Assembly (NCBI GenBank): GCA_030544215.1
Contig: JARZZO010000009.1
Span: 53,315,129-53,379,128, forward strand
Reading direction: 5' to 3'
Origin: Zantedeschia hybrid cultivar
Taxonomy: Eukaryota > Streptophyta > Magnoliopsida > Alismatales > Araceae
Length of the DNA stretch: 64,000 nucleotides
The position numbers and the translations under genes are program-made. The first letter of the stretch is position 1; each line of letters starts with the position of its first letter. The notes below the pieces were generated by a model. That model was not told where the DNA came from, made no database searches, and saw only the letters and a program-made list of their open reading frames with translations. Of the stretch, positions 1 to 13,013 are shown in pieces.

Positions 1-1
1 T

Positions 2-190
2 CTCGAGCACATGATGCTTAGAGCTTCAGGATACCGAGAGCTGTGCTCGAGAGCTTCAAGATGTTCTAGAATTCTTTCAGAGCGTCATGCTCTCGAGATC
101 ATCGAATGCACTCGAGAGCATCCTTAAACACTCGGGAGCATCCTAAAGCGCTCGAGCGCATGCTGAAGCTCTCGAGCAAATGATGCCCTA
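2..190. repeat. Degenerate ~20-bp CTCGAG minisatellite
   Basis: Eight or nine imperfect units, each opening with CTCGAG or a one-base variant. The last four units (111-130, 131-150, 151-170, 171-190) are exactly 20 bp apart and read CTCGAGAGCATCCTTAAACA-like. Earlier units are 19-24 bp and more eroded. The array is cut by the window's left edge, so its full length is unknown. Confidence 0.8.
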
Positions 191-893
191 ATGGGTAAAT
201 TTTTTATTATTTTTTATTCCAACACGCCCCATGTGCACTGACGCGTAGATGATGTCAGAGCACATTCAAAGGGGGAATAGGAGCCATGTGGACTTTTCAG
301 ATGGCAAAAAGGGATAGGGGGTTCAATCCTTCTCAGCTTGCTATAGTACAACAAGCATTACTCTCATTAAATTGCCACTGATCCTAGATGGGTCCACCTA
401 CTAGTAGCAATAGCCAAAGGGCAGTGTCGTTACTTTTAAATAGATAGTCAGGTTGTAACTTTTCCAGAGTTTCCAATGTAGGATTATCCTACATCTAGTA
501 ATCGAACCTCATACCCAACAATTATTTCCAAGTTCCCTTCTCCAACTTAACTATTCTTTACATATTAACTATTCTTTAACCACTAATTCTTATAATCTTT
601 ATTTCTATCTATTGCACCTCATAACCTTGCATTATTTCATCAAATGTTTATAAGATATTCAATATGTTAGCAACTAAGTTTATTTTTTAATAGAATAGTT
701 CAATAATGAATGAAGTAGTCAGAAGAATGCCTCAAGGAGTATATAAACAAGTTGCTAAATAAATACATACATAAGTTCTTAATGAGACTTAAACGAGCTT
801 GTTCATAAACATAATCTAGCCGATCTCGCCTATGTTCAAGCTCGAGCTCATTTATGAATCAAGCCTAAATTTTTGTTCAAACTTGTTTATTTG
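191..893. other. Intergenic, no gene seen
   Basis: No coding or RNA gene is recognisable. The stretch near 790-885 is rich in GAGCT/CTCGAG words (for example GTTCAAGCTCGAGCTCA), a composition common in dispersed plant repeats, and it abuts the LTR-like copy starting at 894. A GGTTCAATCC word near 330 resembles a tRNA B box, but no cloverleaf or A box surrounds it. Confidence 0.5.
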
Positions 894-3800
894 TGTTATT
901 TACAACCCAATAATAAATTTACTTAATTGGAATTAGACTAGATAACCAATTATGAGAGTTTATTAATGAGTTTAAGTCTAATTAACCCAATTATAAAAGT
1001 CTATTACCCCAATGATATTAGTAAGAACAGCCCACTAACCTAGTTAAAATGTTGGGTTTAGATGCACTGGACAATAGCTTAATAAAATAATGATAACTTT
1101 CTATAAAGAATTCAGACTAAAGCATGGTCAATATTGATGGAAAGAGTATGAAAAGATCTATAAATTTATATAAGATCAATTTTATTAATTCATATATTCT
1201 AAGGATAAAAAATATCAACGATCTATTTTAAAAAGGGCTACCAATGAGAAACAAATCCTAATAGGACTAGAATTTGAATTAGAAAAGAAAGGAAAGTGTA
1301 ATTAAAATTAACCACGATTTGAAAAGTTATAAAAGAGGTCTTTGAGTTGTATTAGAAGTAGAACATAATAAATTTGAGTGCGATTAGAATTATAATTTGT
1401 AAATAGAAAGTCATAGTTTTAACACATATTTGCTTGACATAGTTTTGGTGTTTAAAGCATAACTTTACGTATAAAATTCTAAATTATGTAAGACAATTAC
1501 CATTAGATAGATAAGTCAAAATTCTAGAATTTGTATGTAGATCATATTTTCAAAATAAGTCATTTACTAGTTAAAATTAGGACTAGAATTTGTATACATA
1601 TTTGCCAATGAGAAATAAGTCCTAATAGGACTAGAATTTGAATTAGAAAAGAAAGGAAAGTGTAATTAAAATTAACCACAATTTGAAAAGTTATAAAAGA
1701 GGTCTTTGAGTTGTATTAGAAGTATAACATAATAAATTTGAGTGTGATTTTTTTAATTCGTAGATAGAAAGTCATAGTTTGAATCCTTCTCGAACAAAGA
1801 TTTTGTACATAGATTTACTTGACATAGTTCTAGTATTTTAAGCATAACTTTGTATATAAAATTCTAAATTATATAATAAAATCACCATTAGACATATAAG
1901 TCAAAATTCTAGAATTTGTATGCAGATCATATTTTTAAAATAAGTCATTTACTAGTCGGAATTAGGACATCATTAGATGGGAACTGTCAAACTTTTAGGT
2001 TTGAAGTACTCAAAACAGTAGGTTAGTAAAATAAGGATAACATTTTGCACAAATGTCAAACAATGGTGATATTGGTGTTGTTGGAAATATATAACAAAGT
2101 TATACAACTTTGTAGAAGAGAGTTTCTATTAATTATGATATTTAAAGAGTCAAATTTAAAAGTTTTTAAAAAATGTAACTGTAGATTATAAAAATAGAGT
2201 TTGATTTGCACTAGTATTGATACTTTAACTTAAAGAAAAAGTATTGTGGGGTGAAGCTCCGACTTAAGGAGGAAATGAGAGTTAGTATTGGATGTAAAAA
2301 TAAGAATCAGTTATAAATAAGCCATTGGATTTATACTGGAGCTATTAAGGGGTGCAACTCTTCTTGGAGAGTAAGTTTATGGTGGTGTTCTTGAGAGAAA
2401 AAAGAGAAGAGAAGGTTAAACTCTATTGGGGTTGATTTTAATACTTGATGGTAGTTCTAAAAGACTTAGGGATTGAAGAAAATAGTTTAAAAAATGTAAA
2501 AAAGAACTTAGAAGAGGAAGAAATCATGGATAGATAGCAAGGAAGCCATAGGAGAATCAAGAACTGACCTTTTTTTAAGAGGTAAATGGATAACTCTAAA
2601 TATGATATATTTTGTACTAAAAATTATATTAGTTTTAAAAGTTTTCAAATCTAATAAATTAGTAAGAAGCTTGATCTATATATCTACTTCATGATCATCA
2701 AATTTCATATTTTTATGATCTTATTTACTATTTATTTCATGATTATTATCTCAACATATATAATCTGTCCATTCAATCTCTTTTGTTTTCCTACTATAAT
2801 CACTTAAGTTACAGATATTTGTGCTCCTTTGTTCGATGTTCTATTCACCTGAAATTTTTGACATAAGTCTTTTTTATATATGTTATATGTCCAATAAATT
2901 TTATAAATTTTATTTTTTTTAATATTTATTTCGTAATTATCTTATTAGACTATACAATCTATCCTAACAAATTTTGAAATCTTAACTTGTAGATCTTATA
3001 CCTCACTTGATTCATATCCAAATCATGTTAACATCTTGTAAAGTTTGAGAATTTTTTGACCCCGTTTGATATTTATTTTGTCCTCTGTTTTTAAAGTGGG
3101 ATTTTTGGAATCGAAGCAGGAGTCTAAAATCATATTAAATTAATTCAAAAATTGATGAAATTTTGCCCACACTTTATATATAACCTATTTGACATGTTGA
3201 CCAAGTTTGACAATTTTTCAAATCTATTTGATAGTATTCGGCCTATTTGTTGATTTTTTAATTCTAAAAATTAGTTTTAGTGACCAAACAAATTGTTAAT
3301 TTATCCAAAATTATGAGAAAATTCTTGAAGCTTAATTTTCAATCCAAAAATCTGTTGACATCAACTTTGCTCTGATTTTTCATATATATGATCATATTGA
3401 CTCTTTAAGTGATTATTTTGTATATAAAAATATGTATTTTAACTCTTATATGTATGTATCACTTTGATAATTCAATTTTTAAATATATACTCATCATTTG
3501 CTCTCTGTTATCTAATTGTGAAATATATGATTTGATCTGTTTAGATATTACCATCTTAAGGAGATTGTAGGGCCCGATTCTATAAAAAGCATATGTATTG
3601 GATAGGCGCATTTTGTGTGTAAAACTAAGGGTAACAGGTAAAATCTCAGTTAGGCGATAGATACAAAGTGTCATATAGAACAAAGTACTACTCTGAGCAG
3701 GATCCACCTCTTGAATCCATAGGCGCCACCTCTTGAAACCTATTTGTCATTAATATGGTTATGGTGACACTTAGACTCTGATTCTACGTAGGACTAAGAC

Positions 3801-4152
3801 CTTTACATCATTTGCCTAAATGCCTTAATATTTATTCGTTTGGTTCCTTATGTTGTGGTTTGTGTACATGTCTGTTATGATATAATTTAATATGTTTGAA
3901 TGGCACATAAATTTGAACTTTTTGCTACACATAAATTTGAACTTTTTGCTACATGTCTTCATTTTAATTCAACATAGTCATTTGAATCATTTGATCATCC
4001 TACTTAACTATTCATCTGAATCATAAGAATTTGTCTTAATCTTATAATTCATGATATGAGTCTGATCTGATAAGTTACTATGTCATGTTATTCATTATGT
4101 GATATGCGATAAGTTCCATTTGATATGAGATATATTCAGTTTGATATGTGAT
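894..4152 (+). mobile_element. 3'-truncated copy of a long AT-rich LTR (family 1)
   Basis: Starts TGTTAT and follows the solo LTR at 4305-7850 over nearly its whole length. Shared landmarks include AAAGGGCTACCAATGAGAAA, GACATAGT..AAGCATAAC and the TGTTGTGGTTTG..GTACATGTC block. Homology stops at 4152, matching about 7190 of the solo LTR, so the 3' end is missing. The copy is noticeably diverged and also carries an internal 363-bp tandem duplication. No internal region, PBS or polyprotein is attached. Confidence 0.75.
1241..1970 (+). repeat. 363-bp tandem duplication inside the LTR copy
   Basis: CCAATGAGAAA at 1241 recurs at 1604 and the two units (1241-1603, 1604-1970) are nearly identical by eye. 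They are far closer to each other than to the homologous segments at about 4677 or 24830. The duplication therefore arose after this LTR copy had already diverged. Confidence 0.85.
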
Positions 4153-4304
4153 CGACGGTGAAGCCAAACTCCAAAGGCAATGGAGCTATAGAGTGGATGT
4201 GGTGAATAGATTGGAAATATTATTTTTACTTATCGTTGCCTATGTAGATAAAAACCAACAGAAAGGTACAAAAAATAATAATAATAATAACTGATAGGAC
4301 ATAG

Positions 4305-7300
4305 TGTTATGCCCTGCACCTTTATAATACATTAATGAGTTCAATTAATTTAAGTTGGACCATTTAACTAATTATCATAGTGTATTAGTGAGTTTAAGTA
4401 ATTTAATTCAGTCCAATTAAACCAAATATATAAGTCCATTAGCCTAATGATACTAATAAGAATAACCCACTAACTTAGTTGAAATTTTGAGTTTAAGTGC
4501 ATTAGACAACAGCTGAATAAAATAATGATATGTTTTTGTAGACAATTCAGATTGAGGTATGGTTGGCACCGTTGGAAAAAGCATGAAAAGATCTATAACT
4601 TTGAAAGAGACTATTTATACTAATTCAGATATTTTAAAAATCCAAAATGGTGATGATCAATTTTAAAAGGGGCTACCAATGAGAAATAAGTCCTACTAGG
4701 ATTATGATTCAAATTAGGAAACAAGAAAAAGTATAACTAAAGTTAACCATAACCTGAAAACTTACGTAAGATATATTTGACTTAGATTAAAATTAGAACA
4801 CAATAAATTTAAGTATGATTGAGATTCTAATTAGTGAGTAGAAAGTCATAATCGGAATCCTACTTGAACTAAGATTCAGTAAACAAATTTACTTGACATA
4901 GTCTTAGTATGTTAAGCATAACTTCGTGTATAAAATTCTAAATTAAGTAAGACAACTCTCATTAGAAATATAACTTAAAATTCTAGAAGTTTTATAAAGA
5001 TCATATATTTAAAATAAGTCGTTTACTAGTCGGAATCATGATATCTTTAGATCGGAAAACAATCTACTAGATTTTTAGGTTCAGAGTACTCAAGATAGCA
5101 AGTCAGTAAAATAGGCATAACATTTTGTAAACATATCCAAAAATAGTGAGATTGATGGCATTAGAAAGATAATAAAATTTTATAAAATTTTATAGCAGAT
5201 AGTTTTTTCTAATTCTGACGTTTAAGGGATCGAATTTAGAGGTTTTTAGATTAGGAAATTAAAAATTGTAAGAATTGATTCCTACTTGCACTAGAAAAGC
5301 ACTTTAACGTAGAGAATATGCCATTGGAGTTGGAGTTCAACACCAACAAAGAAAAGGACTGTTAGTGCTTATATTAAAAAGGAAAATAAGTATAAATAAA
5401 ATCTTGGGATCATGTATAAGTCTCATTGCAAGCAACTCTAAGTTTAAAATAAGGACATGTTGTTCTTTGGAGAGAAAGAGAATGTTTCATGATTAATTCT
5501 TTTGATAATTTGATTTTAATCAATGTTTGATATTATTAAAGTTTAATGAATGGGAGAAAGAACTTAAAAAATATGACAAAGTTTTTAAAAGAGTAAGAAA
5601 CTATGGATAGATAGTAAAGAAGCCATAGGAGAAACAAAAATCAACTTTCTTCAAGGGGTAGGTGGATAACTCTAAACATGATCTATTTTATATTAAAAAT
5701 TATATTATTTAAAAAAATTAAAAAGTAATTAATCCGTAAGAAGTTTGATCTATATGTCTACTTCATGACCATAAAGTTTCATATTTTTATGATCTTCTTT
5801 ACTATACATTCCATGATTATTATCTCAACATATGTAACATATCCATTCAATCTATTTTGTTTCCAACTATGATCATATAAGTTATATCTATTGTTATCTT
5901 TTGTCCAATATCTAATTGAGTTAACATTTTGCCAAAGTCTATTTTACATGTTATATTTATTTTTAATTATTTAATAATTTTGTAAGCTATTTTGATATTT
6001 ATTCCGTAATTTTCTTCTCAGACTATATAATTTATTCTGATAGTTTTAAAATCCAAAATTGTGGATCCTTTAGCTCACTCGATTCATGTCTAAATAATGC
6101 CAAATTTCTTAGAGACCTTTATTATATTATCATTTACTTCTCTGTAAAGTTTGAGAATTTTTTGACCCCGTTTGTGATTTATTTTGCCATATGTTTTAAG
6201 TTATTGAAATTCTATTTAAGTCGAATTTTTTGGAATCTAAGCGGGAGTCCAAATCATATCAAACCAATCCATACATTGATGAAATTTTGTCCACATTTTA
6301 CATATGATAAATTTGACATGTTAGCCAAGTTTGAAATTTTTTTGAATTTATTTGTTAATATTCAGACTATTCGTTAATTTTTCAATTATGAAAACTAGTC
6401 TTAATGGCCGAAAAATATGTTTATTATTATTAAAATTATGAGATAATTCCTCAAAGTTATAGTTTTGTCCGATAACTTGTTGGCATTAGTTTTACTCTAA
6501 GTTTCTATATATATGACCATATCGACTCTTTAAGTAACTATTTTGTATATAAAAGTATATATTTTGACTCTTTTATGTATGTATCAATTTGATAATTCAA
6601 TTTTCAGATCTATACTCATCATTTGCTCTTTGTTAGCTTATTGTTCTATATTTGTATGACCATATTTAGATATTGTCATCTTATGAAAATGTAGGGCCTA
6701 ATTCCAGTGTAAACATCCATATTGGATAGGGCATTTGAACTGGCGGACAATAGGTAGAATCTTGATTTCCATCTGGCTAAACGATGGGACGGCGATATGT
6801 AACGCCCTGAAAGTTTGAAGTTAGATAGAACTTAGACTTTCGATTCTACGCAGTAACCAAGACCTCTGCATCATTGTCTAAATATTTTGGTATACGTGTA
6901 GGGCTCTTTGTGTTGTGGTTTGAGTACATGTCCATTATGATATAATTTGATTTGTTTAATTGGCATATAAATCTGAAATATTTGCTCTATATGTTCAATT
7001 GAATTTAGTTTAGTCATTTGAATTTTTTGGTCATCATAATTAACTATTTCTCTGGAATCATATGAATCTGTCTTAATCTTATAATCCATGATATGAATCT
7101 GATCTGATAAGTTACTATGCCAGGTTATTTGTTATGTCATATGTAATAAGCTCAGTTTGATATAAGACATGTTCAGTTCAATATATGATAAATTTTGTTC
7201 ATGACTAGTAGAATTTAATATGTCTGATATGAGTTCAATCGTGCTATATATACTATATGTTAGTTGATCCATTCATGTTAATAGAAAACACATTTGATTT

Positions 7301-7850
7301 GATAAGCTTATATTTGACTATATTTTATATCATGTTCTTATTTGAGCTATATGTAGAATTGTATAAAATCATATTTAGTATAATTATATAATATAATTTG
7401 TAAAACTTACTATATGTTAAGTCATGTGGATAATTTAAAGCCTATTAAGTAGTTGTACTCATAAATCCTATTAATATTTTCAGAGTCTGAAAAAGAGAAT
7501 TTAAAATTTGAGGAGACTTCTGATTGAAACATTTGACATTTTCAAGAGATTATCTAGATTTAAATTTACTATTTTCTTAGATTTGATACAATAAGGATAA
7601 TGAGAGATTGATGTATTTTTCTTTATTTGATAAGATTGAGAATTTATATACGAATTGATGAATATTGTAATTTTTGAACTTTCATATTAACTATATTTAG
7701 ATATTTTAGATTAATTGATAGTTATATCATTTATTTAAATCATCTTGTGGTTGTTTAGCCCTCATATATGTTTGTTATAATGGGATTTATTATGAGATTA
7801 TGCAATCAGAGTCTGAGTTTAAAAAAATGACTCGGATCCAAGGCATAACA
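4305..7850 (+). mobile_element. 3.5-kb solo LTR (family 1) with perfect TSD
   Basis: The ends are 9-bp perfect inverted repeats, TGTTATGCC at 4305 and GGCATAACA ending at 7850, as expected of an LTR (TG...CA). The flanking five bases are identical, CATAG at 4300-4304 and CATAG at 7851-7855. This is the 5-bp target duplication left by retrotransposon integrase. No internal region or second LTR follows, so this is a solo LTR left by LTR-LTR recombination. The sequence is very AT-rich and has no ORF of note. Which superfamily it came from is not visible, although a 3.5-kb LTR is more usual for Ty3/gypsy than for copia. Confidence 0.85.
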
Positions 7851-8008
7851 CATAGATTGAATCAAACTTGGTTGCAATGTTGCCTCTCGTAGGTTGCTCC
7901 TCGACTGGGTCTGAGTCCACTACTTTCCAAGTCTTCAGATGATGGGATACAATTTGAAAATAAGATAAATGTAGGGACCAAAGACTACTTTTGTGCTGGG
8001 TCGCTGTT

Positions 8009-10480
8009 GTAACACCTCTAAGCTCTATGTCTCATCATATCCGACTTTCTTTGGAATTTGGAGACAGTACAAGTATGGAACAGTGAACATGATGGGAATG
8101 AGAGCATGAGAGTCTACAAGGCAATAAATAATTAAAGACATCCATCGCACAAGTCCAAATAACAATAAGCCAAACACAATTTACTAAAAATAATATGATA
8201 ATAACAACAGTCTTTGAATAATATGAACCAAATTTTTACTTGCTTAGGATCTCCCATATTACATCAAAGACTCAATAATCATACTATATCAATCTACTAA
8301 AATAAAATGACTCAAATTATCATAACTAGTCCGTGATCTCAGCAAACTCTGAGAAATACCTTAGCCTTATGATTATAGTCAAAATCCAACTCTTTGGCCA
8401 TCTCTCCTGAAAATTTGATTAGCAAACTTAATGAGTATAAAACCCAGTAAGCATCCTATCCATCACAGGTTAAACATATAATAATTAAAATTCATATGGT
8501 AACTAAATCATGTCATAAATAATTCACAATACTACATATAAGTCAAATAAAAGAATGATACAAAACTAGGTCTTACATATATCGTACAAAATCACACGTG
8601 TTTTCTAATCAGTTAGAACAAACATAATAGTACATATATCTTATCATATATATCAATTTTTTCTTAAATTGTTTGAAAACAAACTACTAACCATAAACAT
8701 ATCACATAAAGCCTCCAACATATAGGGAGGCTCCTCCAACATATAGAGAAGCTCATGTCATATAGTATATGGCTTATACTTATAAATAGTAGCATATAAT
8801 CAAGCTAAATGCTTTAAAATTCATATATAAGAGAATTCTACATGATAAAAACAAATTTATAATATTTTAAAATATATTCAAATAATTCACATATGTGTCA
8901 AGTTATCACAGTTTCATATATTAGTTGGACAAGCATCCTGACTACAACATAAGAGGACACATATACACATATACCGGGTACTTAGATAATAATACTGAGT
9001 TTATCGGATATCACAAGTTACTTTTATAGATTTTACCCATTGCTTACGGATTCACATAATACCCTATCTAACAAAGACGTTGATTTTAGAATTAGGCTAC
9101 ATAATCCCCTTAAGATAGTTATGTCCATATCACACATTTTTCAACTTAATAGCACATGAATTACAGTAGTTAAGATTCATTAGATTGCATAAAATTTAGA
9201 TATCCACATAGCTAATAGTACAGTTTTGCTAAAAGTAATAATATTTAAATGAAAAGAGATATATTTAAAGCACAACATATTATTACTAATTTTTTTATGT
9301 AAAACAGGTTTCAACAAGTCAAAGATGATATTTGAAGTATTCTAAATTTTTTAAATTTTTTTATAAATATTTTATAAATATTTTTTAAAATTTTCTAACA
9401 TAAAATCTTATTTAAAACTAAAATACACTATTTACTAAAATAAATATCAAATAGATTCAAAAATTAGCAAAACTTGGTGAAGATGATAAAAAAAATCATA
9501 TTTACTATGTCTTCAACATTTCACAATTTTTTAAATCCATTTGACCTAAATTTTAACTCAAAGTTCAGATCCGATTTAAGTTACATAGTGTACGGTGCGA
9601 TAGGTCTAAATTTAATATCAAAATAAATTTTAAATAATTTTTTAAATTTATCAAAATATAATACATAAACTTGACATGTAGGTTATTATTGTTCAAAAAT
9701 TCAAAGCATTTTGACAAGAAACGAAGGAGAACCAAGTATCTGAACTTGAGATAAGAAATCTGGGAGCACCCAGACTAATAGCAAATAGAAGCATGTAGAA
9801 CAACCACAAAATTCAATTTTTTTTAAAATTCTTGGTGTTCCACTTCAAAAAAAAAAAAGATTGCACATGAAAATGCAATCTCACACAAGACTAAGCTTTG
9901 AAATTTTCAAAATAATCACATTTTTTTTATAGATATAAAATATCTATGTGGGAGGATAATCATTACCTACCTCTTGCGCTAGCATACCAAAATCCAAAAT
10001 CCTTCAAAAGATCTCGACTCCGAGCAAGTAGCATACTTCCTAGCCTTCTTCATGAAGAACTTAAGCAAAAACTCATGTTTCTCAAAGTAGTGTGCCCCTT
10101 AAGGTTAACCACGCCCCCAAGCATCTATAAATACTCTTAATCTCAAGTTTCAACTTTGGTTGGTCTCCACAGACCTCCTTTGGGAGGGACTTAATCTTGC
10201 TTTCCAAGAAACAATGGAAATCTTACTTGAAATCGGACTCTTTTCACGTATCCCCTCTTATTATACTTGTTAATTCGATTTTCAGACTTAATAAACGGCA
10301 GAATTATTTAAAATGATCTTCTACAAAGTTTTAAATCTTCAAATCTTCTTTCCAACGATACTAACTATGCTCAAATATAAGTTTTTTACTAAAAGTTATG
10401 GCTAATTTACTGAACTACTATCCTAGTACTCGAACCCAAAAATCCTACTAACTTAAAGGACCAACTCATTTACACTCTTT
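8009..10480 (-). mobile_element. Inverted, truncated relative of the family-1 LTR
   Basis: On the minus strand this segment runs in the same order as the solo LTR. Its reverse complement has the TTAGTAGGATTTTTGGGTTC..GAGTACT..CAGTAAA block near 10430-10360, matching about 5065-5120. It also has the CATCTTAAGG..TGTAGGGCCCGATTC-like block near 9110, matching about 3550 and 6680. It ends with TGTTACA, seen on the plus strand as TGTAACACC at 8009. It lacks roughly the first 750 bp of the LTR and is strongly diverged, so it may be a related subfamily. Confidence 0.6.
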
Positions 10481-11615
10481 AATATTATTACTATCTATTT
10501 ATTAATTAAAAATCTACCGAATATTATAGCTGTAGCGTGGGTGCAGCCATGGGAGGGGAGGCAACATATTGGTGGTTGGGAAGGAGCAAAGGTGCAGCGA
10601 TGGGGCGCAAGTTTGAGCGGCAGCAAAGGTGCAATAGTTTTGAACAATTTTGAGGGCAGATAAAGAACACTTCTGCACAGATTTGAGAGGCTGCCACCTG
10701 TAATTTATGGACAGGTCAGCTGTGCTACACTGGTTGGTGTGTCAAGTGGTTGTGAGGAGATGTCATGAAAGAGATGAGGAGGGGGGTTTCGAATCGTTGG
10801 GTGGTGTGGGGGAAATAGATGGAGGAGAGAAGAGGAAGGTTGAAGGTTGCAGATGGAAATGACGGGGGAGAGAAGGTGAGAAGTCCACCGCGGAAAGGTT
10901 GGTGAGAATAATATGAGCCTTTGGATTTATTAGGATCTAAGGCCTCATATTAGGTGGCAAAGTGTTCTGCTGCCATGGAGAACCCACCTCTCTATCTCTC
11001 TCTCTCTCTATATATATGTTCTTATTTTTATTTTAACATTAATTCAATAGGTTGAAATGTTGTTTCATGTTGAATAAGAAATTGTATTCTTTAATAACTA
11101 AATTTGCTTTGGATCAGAGGTGAATAGACATTAAGATAAATGTGAAACTTGCCATAATATCTCTTATTCTTGTGGATAAAAATTAGCATCTGCGTCCACA
11201 CATTTTGCTAGAATCTGAATTGTAACTTTTGTTTCAATTCATATAGAACTTGGATCCTATTCTGTTACTGAGTTTAAATCTCTTAGAATTTGGATCCTTT
11301 TCCACCTTTTATTTTAGGCTTACTCCATTACCAAATTATATGTTATAACTCCCAAAATTAGAAAGAGGTCAAAATCCAAGCAAATTAGTGGGCTTGCCTA
11401 AGATTGTGACATGTTAGGTTTTAATAAGGTTAGAGGTTTTGCCAGCGGTTTTAGCAATTCTGTGACACCAAGTTAACACAATGGATATCATGAGCATGAA
11501 TAAGTTGCATCACTAGCTTTTAATGATTGCCACATATTGACACATATCTACTAATTTATATTGGGTGACTAACCAAAATCAATTCTACGACACCAAGTTA
11601 ACTTTAAGGTTTGAA
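10481..11615. other. Intergenic with a (CT)n(TA)n run
   Basis: A GC-richer patch at 10540-10980 has no sustained reading frame and ends in a CT/TA microsatellite. From 11020 on the sequence is AT-rich. The phrase GACACCAAGTTAAC occurs at about 11463 and again at about 11588, a small dispersed duplication. No gene is seen. Confidence 0.5.
10990..11018. repeat. Compound CT/TA microsatellite
   Basis: A short (CT)n run passing directly into (TA)n, interrupted once near its start. Confidence 0.9.
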
Positions 11616-12227
11616 TTGACCTAAGAGTAATATTTGCTGGTGAGTCATCTTGTAATGTAAGATGTCATTGGTCCACCTAAACAGGAGTCACATGGGTAGG
11701 ACAACTTTTTCTATAAGTGAGTCAAATAAATATTAAATGCAAGTATAGATTTTGGGTGTGACAAATGTACATACTCATGACAGATATTCCGTGGACATGA
11801 GAAATACTACTTGTCACGCCTAAGGAATATTTATCACACTTGAAAAATATTTGTCACGTTTGTAAACCTGAACACACGTGTAGAGATGACAAATAGTTTA
11901 TACGTCCACGAAGTAGTCTGTAAAATATTTGTGATGCCAAAAAAATCTATACACATGCAGAGATGACAAATATTTTCTAAGCGTGACAAATACTTCACGA
12001 GCGAAATAGGTATTTGTCACAGTCACTAAATATTTATCAGGTCCACATGTACTTTTCATGTCCAAAAATTTGAACTCACATTTAATGTTTTTCTGGTCCA
12101 CCTGTGAAATTTTTTTTGTCTAGCCTATGTGACTCCCTACTTAATTGGACCAATAACACCTTGCATTATAAGATGACTCAACTTGCTGCACTGACTCGCA
12201 GTGTAGTAAGCATTACTCTTAGCCTAA
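11616..12227. mobile_element. Mutator-like MITE with ~120-bp TIRs
   Basis: Positions 11625-12218 form a 594-bp element whose ends are long inverted repeats. The left end reads GAGTAATATTTGCTGGTGAG, and the right end read backwards is GAGTAATGCTTACTACACTG and then rejoins the left arm at GAGTCATCTT. The arms match for roughly 120 bp (GTCATTGGTCCA, GGAGTCACAT). Flanking bases are TTGACCTAA (11616-11624) and TTAGCCTAA (12219-12227), matching 7 of 9, consistent with the 9-bp target duplication of Mutator-like elements. The interior is full of TGACAAATATTTGTCAC-type words. It encodes no transposase. Confidence 0.75.
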
Positions 12228-12282
12228 ATCAAGTCAGTTTACTGTCCAGTGACTAATTTGACTAGCTATTAGGTAGGGGCTT

Positions 12283-13013
12283 GCGGGTCTATTTAAATGC
12301 TCATGGCCCCTCTTAAGGAACTATTGAGCCCTCCTTTCCCTCACTCTTCGTTCTAACCTTCTCTTCCTCACTCTTTTCTCTTGGTATCCAATTTCCATCT
12401 ATCATGATTGACTACTGTAGTGGTCGGAAACTGGTCGGATCACGACGATCGTCCGATCGAAGCTCTCGACTACTTAATAGAATTTGTAATTAGATAGAAA
12501 CGCTCAGAATAGAACCTGCAAGAGGGAGAAGCGGCTTAAAGGGAGGCCCCAGTCTGTTAGAGAGTAAAACCCTCTGATGCCTAAGTTAAGTCCTAGAAGA
12601 TGAGATCTTGCAGGAGTTTTTTAGACTCAGTATTGCGTACCTGTGACCGATGAGATCTATTTAAATGCCCATGGCCCCTCTTAAGGAACTAATGAGCCCT
12701 CCTTTCCCTCACTCTTCGTTCTAACCTTCTCTTCCTCACTCTTTTCTCTTGGTATCCAATTTCCATCTATCATGAATGACTACTGTAGTGGTCAGAAATT
12801 GGTCGGATCATGACGACCGTCCGATCGAAGCTCTCGACTACTCGATAGAATTTGTAATTGAATAGAAATGCTCAGAATAAAACCTGCAAGAGGGAGAAGA
12901 GGCTTAAAAGGAGGCCCCAGTCTGTTGGAGAGTAAAACCCTCTGATGCCTAAATCTTAGAAGATGAGATCTTGCAGGAGTTTTTTAAACTCAATATTGCG
13001 TACCTGTGACCGA
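12283..13013 (+). repeat. 368-bp tandem duplication across an LTR boundary
   Basis: Unit 1 (about 12283-12650) and unit 2 (12651-13013) are almost identical, both running from CTATTTAAATGC to CCTGTGACCGA. Unit 2 has a small deletion where unit 1 has CCTAAGTTAAGTCC. Each unit holds about 130 bp of flanking DNA (TATA-like CTATTTAAAT followed by a pyrimidine-rich stretch) and the first ~235 bp of the LTR that starts TGTAGTGGTCGG. The duplication therefore happened after the LTR inserted. Confidence 0.9.

Noticed and set aside
300..340. tRNA-like GGTTCAATCC box
   Set aside because: No A box, acceptor stem or anticodon arm can be folded around it.
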